Below, piece after piece: positions 59,896 through 64,000 of a DNA stretch of 64,000 nucleotides. Origin of the DNA: Ulva prolifera (Eukaryota > Chlorophyta > Ulvophyceae > Ulvales > Ulvaceae); contig CM041196.1 in NCBI GenBank assembly GCA_023078555.1, positions 434,001 through 498,000 on the forward strand, in the 5' to 3' direction. Numbering within the stretch: position 1 is the first letter of the stretch; each line of letters opens with the position of its first letter. Both the position numbers and the translations under genes were made by a program. The notes beneath the pieces were generated by a model, which saw nothing but the letters and a program-made list of their open reading frames with translations, did not search any database and was not told where the DNA came from.

Positions 59896-62532
59896 TCACG
59901 GCTCAGAAGCGCAGCGTGCAGCCGCTGCAGGGGCCGGAGTGGCGGCGGCAGCGCCAGCGGCGGAGGCAGCGACGGGCGGGGGGCATGTGCGCGTGGCAGG
60001 GTTGGTGGCGGAGAGGGTGCGGATGCAGGCGCGCGAGCGGAGGTCGGCCTGGCGGATGGGCTCGGGGATGCGGGTCACGCAGCACGCCAGCGTGACGCGC
60101 ACCGCGGTCTGCAGGCTGACCATGTGCCCTGCAGGCACCCGCAGGTTCGGCGTCGAGCAGTTTGTAAATGGATAGCCGTGAAACAAAGTATAAAAATGCT
60201 ACGGGCCGCAGCGGGGGCGCACTGCCGAGGGCGCAAGCCCCTGCAGGTGCATGCACAGGACCATTTGCAGACGCAACGGCCGCTGCCACGGTGCGCCTGC
60301 TGATCGCACGGCTCGCAGCGTCAGCGTCCATCGTGGCACGAAACGCCCCGCAGTTGCGGTGCGTGGCGCATCGCGTCGTGCTTTCAGCCGCGCCCTGGCG
60401 GCCGCATGCGGTCAGTGCTCAGACTCACCATCACCGGAGCCTTCCGGCAGACAAACGCCCCCGCCTCCGCGCAGTTGTGCACATCTGAACACCTGCTGCT
60501 GGTGTGGTCTATCAACTTCCGCACACACGTTAGGGCCACGATCGAAGCTGTCATCACGCAGACCCCACGCGTCCCAAGTCCCAGTGCCAGAAATACCACA
60601 GCTGGGCACAGCAAGGCAAGATGATGCTCGATGCACTTGCAGCCACAAAGCCTCTGCCGGGCATCGAAGCACCACCGTCACGTAGGCGACGCGGCACACC
60701 TGTAGACACGTAGATCGGGCGCCGCGCGCCATGCATGCCTGCCACCGCCACCCCAAGCACCTCCCCAGTCGTCCTGCTCACCAGGTCCAGCCTCTGCACA
60801 ACCTCCCCACGCGCAGACGGCACGACCACGCATGGACCGCATGCATCATGTGTCGCAGTGGCACTTGCACTGCACTCCGGGCTCGCGGAATCTCCGCCGG
60901 CGCCGCGCGGCGCGGCTGCGCTTGGGGCCTCCCCGCCACCTGTGCCTGCGGCGGCGGGGCTGCCGGGTGTGGGGACTGCGGCGCCGCCTCCACACGTGGC
61001 AGCCGGCATTCGCGTGTCCAGCGCGGCAGACAGCGCGGCGCGCGCGGCGCGCTCGTGCAGCCCCTCCAGCTGCAGCAGCGTCTTTGCGACGCCGACTGTC
61101 GGGACGCCGCAGCACACGCCGAGGTGCGACGCCGAGCCGCAGCGGCGGTGGTGCAGCGTGCCGTAGCCATCCACAAGGAACACCTGTGGCCACGGTGGGA
61201 GCGCCGCAGCCTCCACGCCGCCGGCCGTCGCGCTGGAGGCTCGGCTCGGCCGGGGCGACCGGGAGGAGGGGCAAGGCGGGGGCTGCGCACGGCCACGGAG
61301 GCGGCTGATGAGCGTGGCGTAGGCAGGGACTTCGCGGAATCCGAGGAAGCCACTCTTGTAAGGGACCGAGTGGTCGAGGACCTCGAAGTCCTCATACACC
61401 ACATCCATTGACTGCATGTGGCGGCGGTGTTGAGCGGGGAAGGTGGGAGGCACGGCGTTTATGCGCAGTGGGCAGTGGGTGATAGACAGGTTGTGGGTCA
61501 GCGGTAGGTTTCTTGGCCTGCTGAGGCAGGTGGGGCGGAGATGTGTTGCTGTTGGGGAGATTGTAGACATGCTCCTATGCGTGGCAGGGGGCTGGACGTC
61601 TGTGGCTAGCAGGTTTGCACTGTAGAGGTAGGGGACGATAGTGCCATGGAAGGAATGGCTTGTGCTGTTGCAACCACGGCCAGCTGGCCTAGTTGCGACA
61701 GGCACAGCAGCTGATTGACGCAAAACTCAGGAGAGTCTCAAGGAGCAACGCAGCTTGCGTGTGCAAGGTTCATCGAACACTGTTGTGTTGAACTGGAGGG
61801 TAACATTGGCATGTGCTGAGAGGGACAGAGAGAAGGGACGCACTGGCAGCTCACAGATGACGATGCACGCTACTGCTTGCTCCGGAGCATCCCTGCACGA
61901 CACCCCAGCTGGAAAAAGCGTTTCCGGTCCCTGACGGCTTGATACAGCGCCGAGACGAGCAGTCAGAGACCCGGGCCCGCTGCCACAAGCTGTTGGCAAG
62001 ATGCCACTTGTTAGCAACATGCCACTTGGAGAGGCAGGGCAAGAGCTGACTTCGTCGGCTTGCTCCTTTCGCGGTGCTGCCCGACTTGCTGCCTTTGTCC
62101 TTGTAACACATGCCACTTGGAGAGGCAGGGCAAGAGCTGACCAGAAGAACACTGCCTGTTGCGAATCTGAAGCAGGCACATAGTAGTACCACACGGTGCA
62201 GCAGGGCTGAATCGTACGGATCGGCTTTCTCGACCTTCCCATCGTCCGTGCTGATATCCAGTCCGGCAACATATCGCAGTGCCTCAGGCCTGTCGCTCAA
62301 CGGCTGCCCGTCACCAGCGATCTCCCACGTCTCAGCATCGTCGTACGACACTTGCGTGGCCATTTCCATCTGCTGCCTGGGAGCAGCTGGGAGCTGTTGC
62401 TACGAAATTTACAGGCACTGTAGGTGCTGCAGCGAGCACTTCATGTGAATATATACACGGAGAGTGTGCGTACCGTTTCCATTCCGAAATCAGATCTAAT
62501 GAAGTAGATTCCGTCATTGCGATTGTTGCCAT
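59896..62532 (-). CDS. ENDOV: Endonuclease V, five exons (about 416 aa)
   Basis: The - strand exons, 5' to 3', are 62532-62474, 62376-62195, 61908-61844, 61411-60700 and 60128-59896. By family knowledge, endonuclease V cuts next to deaminated purines (inosine) in DNA or RNA. Conserved motifs in order are: EWKRQQMEMATQVSYDDAETW; RYVAGLD (metal ligand Asp about 60); AVACIVICELP; VVYEDF; PYKSGFLGFRE (Tyr about 120, Glu about 129); VFLVDGYGTLHHRRCG (Asp about 183); HLGV...PTVGVAKTLL; PIYVSTG|HMVSLQTAV (His about 341, split by an intron); and IPEPIRQADLRSR. All known catalytic residues are present. Two low-complexity Ala/Pro/Gly insertions make it longer than usual. The exon 2 to 3 junction is the least certain. 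An upstream in-frame ATG is at 62592. Confidence 0.88.
62017..62141 (-). repeat. R1 element flanked by 34-nt direct repeats, in ENDOV intron 2
   Basis: A 34-nt sequence starting ACATGCCACTTGGAGAGGCA occurs at 62017-62050 and, without mismatch, at 62108-62141. Between the two copies lie 57 nt homologous to 27371-27425, with the R1 core GTTACAAGGACAAAGGC on the - strand. Confidence 0.85.
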
Positions 62533-63054
62533 TTGACGTCTATCAAGCGGTAGCCAGGAAGAAAAGCTGTGCTGATCGCTATAACACGCCATGCACTCAT
62601 CGCTATGGCGCTAGGGGCTTGCCAAAAACTGCGACGGCATGAATGTTACCCGTGCTCAACGTCGTGGAGACATTTTCCCGTGAATCTCGCGAGCATCTTG
62701 TGCGGGATGCTAGTCACGCTGGAAGCTGGGAGGGATCTGAGGCCTCATAGTCCGAGTTCGCGGGATAGGCCCGCTTCCAACAACATCCTATGGCCACCGA
62801 ATTGTTGTGTATTGAAGGCGTCAGTACACAGGGCACAGGCGATGTATTGAAGGGTAGCTAATTCTCCCGACACCAAGATCATCCAACAACCGTTATCGTC
62901 TCCTTGTCCATCCGTGTTCTTCAGCCAGTACTGCATTAGAGAAGGTGACCTGAGTCACGCAACGCAGGTACATAACTGAGATCTGAAGTCGGATCTAACA
63001 TCTTTCGCCCAAACCTTTACTGTTGCTGCCGCTTGCAACTGCGAACAGCTCGGG
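62533..63054. promoter_or_regulatory. Divergent intergenic region between ENDOV and the ClpS-like gene
   Basis: About 520 bp separate the two divergent starts, so it probably holds both promoters. I see no clear TATA box or repeated motif. AT content is higher than in the flanking exons. Confidence 0.45.
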
Positions 63055-63797
63055 ATGTCAGTCGTAGCGAAGCCGCCCACTTCCACAGCTGCTTGTCATC
63101 TGTCGAGACGCCCTGGCCGCCCTGTCGCTCCAGCGAGGCCGCAAGCCAGAGGACTCTATGCTGCAGCTACTCAAGATAAAGATGGTGGTACTGGTGCGCT
63201 TGCGTGCGCAGCGCGCCTTCGATGTGGCTGTGTCCGAGGTTTGCGGTATCGCGCAGCAATGCGTGGCAGCATCTGGAAGAGCGGTTGCGCCCAACAACCC
63301 GGCACAAGCGCATGGTCCACGACATTCCTGCATCGACGTTTTCGTCAGCGACACAGCCCCGTTGCTGTACACGTGGCCACAGATTCTGGGCTTGTGCCTG
63401 TCGCCTTAGCTTGCTCAGACGCACTTACTGACGACCGGCGCATTGTGCAGGCTTGCTGGATCGGCCCGATTTGGACACTTCAAGAGAAAGTACACCTCAA
63501 ACTGCTGATGGGATCGGCACAGGGGACATGGACAAGAACAAAGACATCGGTGGAGGGAACCATCGGCTGTTGCTTGTCCATGCAGAGGTGCATACAGAGA
63601 GGCGAGTGGTTACTGCAGTGACCACTGTTGTGCCAGGAGTTTCACCAGACCATGCCGCCAACTGCTATCACACAGCCAAGCAGCTCGGCATGGCCATCAT
63701 CACATCGTGCTTGAAAGAGCATGCAGAATTCTACGCACAGCAGCTTTATGCCCGAGGGTGTCGGACAAAGATCGAGCCAGACACCACAACGCTATAG
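63055..63797 (+). CDS. ClpS-like protein with transit-peptide-like leader, two exons (135 aa)
   Basis: The model is join(63055..63187, 63523..63797), donor GTACTG, acceptor GGCACAG, both phase 1. Exon 1 encodes MSVVAKPPTSTAACHLSRRP and more Arg/Ala/Pro-rich sequence without acids until its end, like a plastid transit peptide. Exon 2 encodes a ClpS fold: RLLLVHAEVHTERRVVTAVT, then VVPGVSPDHAA, GMAII and the typical AEFYAQQLYARGCRTKIEP. ClpS normally delivers proteins with N-degrons to the Clp protease, through an HND(D) motif and a later His. Here the motif reads HAE and the later His appears to be Lys or Gln. It may therefore be a non-canonical adaptor. The protein ends DTTTL and a TAG at 63797. 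Confidence 0.75.
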
Positions 63798-64000
63798 GCT
63801 TTGGAGTCTGCTTGTGTCAAAATTTGTGTTCTTTTTTAAAATGTGGTACGTGGACGAATTGAGTCAGACGGGCGCCTAGTGACCAACTGGACAGATATGA
63901 AGATTGCATGTGGATCATAGCAATGTTGAGTACCTGTAACGTATCCTGTTCAGTCATCAGGTTTGTAACGATTGCATGCTTTTGCTGCCCATAGTCACAT
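63798..64000. other. 3' flank of the ClpS-like gene
   Basis: AT-richer sequence follows the stop codon. I see no clear canonical polyadenylation signal, and no further gene begins before the window ends. Confidence 0.3.

Overview
The window looks like nuclear DNA of a green alga, probably a chlorophyte. It is GC-rich, with very GC-rich exons, short introns, G/C homopolymer tracts in non-coding DNA, and splice donors that often read GTGCGC. The recognisable proteins are eukaryotic, and several have a plant or algal flavour: a plant-type endonuclease V, a ClpS-like protein behind a transit-peptide-like leader, a NIPSNAP protein, a membrane RING-H2 protein, and two large proteins with possible B3-like N-termini. 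No organelle, bacterial or viral gene set is visible. All gene models were assembled by eye from open frames, splice sites and matching intron phases. No transcript or database evidence was used.

Left part (1-17 kb): a cluster of related but decayed or diverged copies of an unrecognised membrane-protein-like gene family. Copy A lies at about 1.1-5.1 kb, a partial copy B at 8.7-11.0 kb and copy C at 12.3-16.4 kb. A and B carry frame disruptions; C is the most open. A 109-bp hAT-like MITE sits between A and B.

Middle-left (17.8-26.2 kb): two neighbouring + strand genes encode proteins of about 941 and 982 aa. They share an architecture: a short N-terminal exon ending at the same place, a possible B3-like domain, a very long Ala/Pro-rich disordered region with a basic nuclear-localisation-like patch, and a C-terminal coiled coil. 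They look like an old tandem pair.

Middle (26.2-40.8 kb): gene-poor. I can support one small two-exon coiled-coil protein (35.6-36.7 kb). Several short open stretches may be exons, and the rest is repeats.

Right part (40.8-63.8 kb): the best-supported genes. On the - strand are an 11-exon single-pass RING-H2 protein (about 1310 aa, with a 4.9-kb intron), a 6-exon NIPSNAP protein (257 aa), a small two-exon gene (103 aa) and a 5-exon endonuclease V (about 416 aa). Divergent from the last, on the + strand, is a two-exon ClpS-like protein (135 aa) whose substrate-binding residues are not conserved.

The most unusual signal is a scattered family of 30-57-nt elements around a core like TTACAARGGACARAGGC. 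At four of five loci each element lies between perfect direct repeats of local sequence, 12-34 nt long and different at every site. One copy is inside the second intron of the endonuclease V gene.
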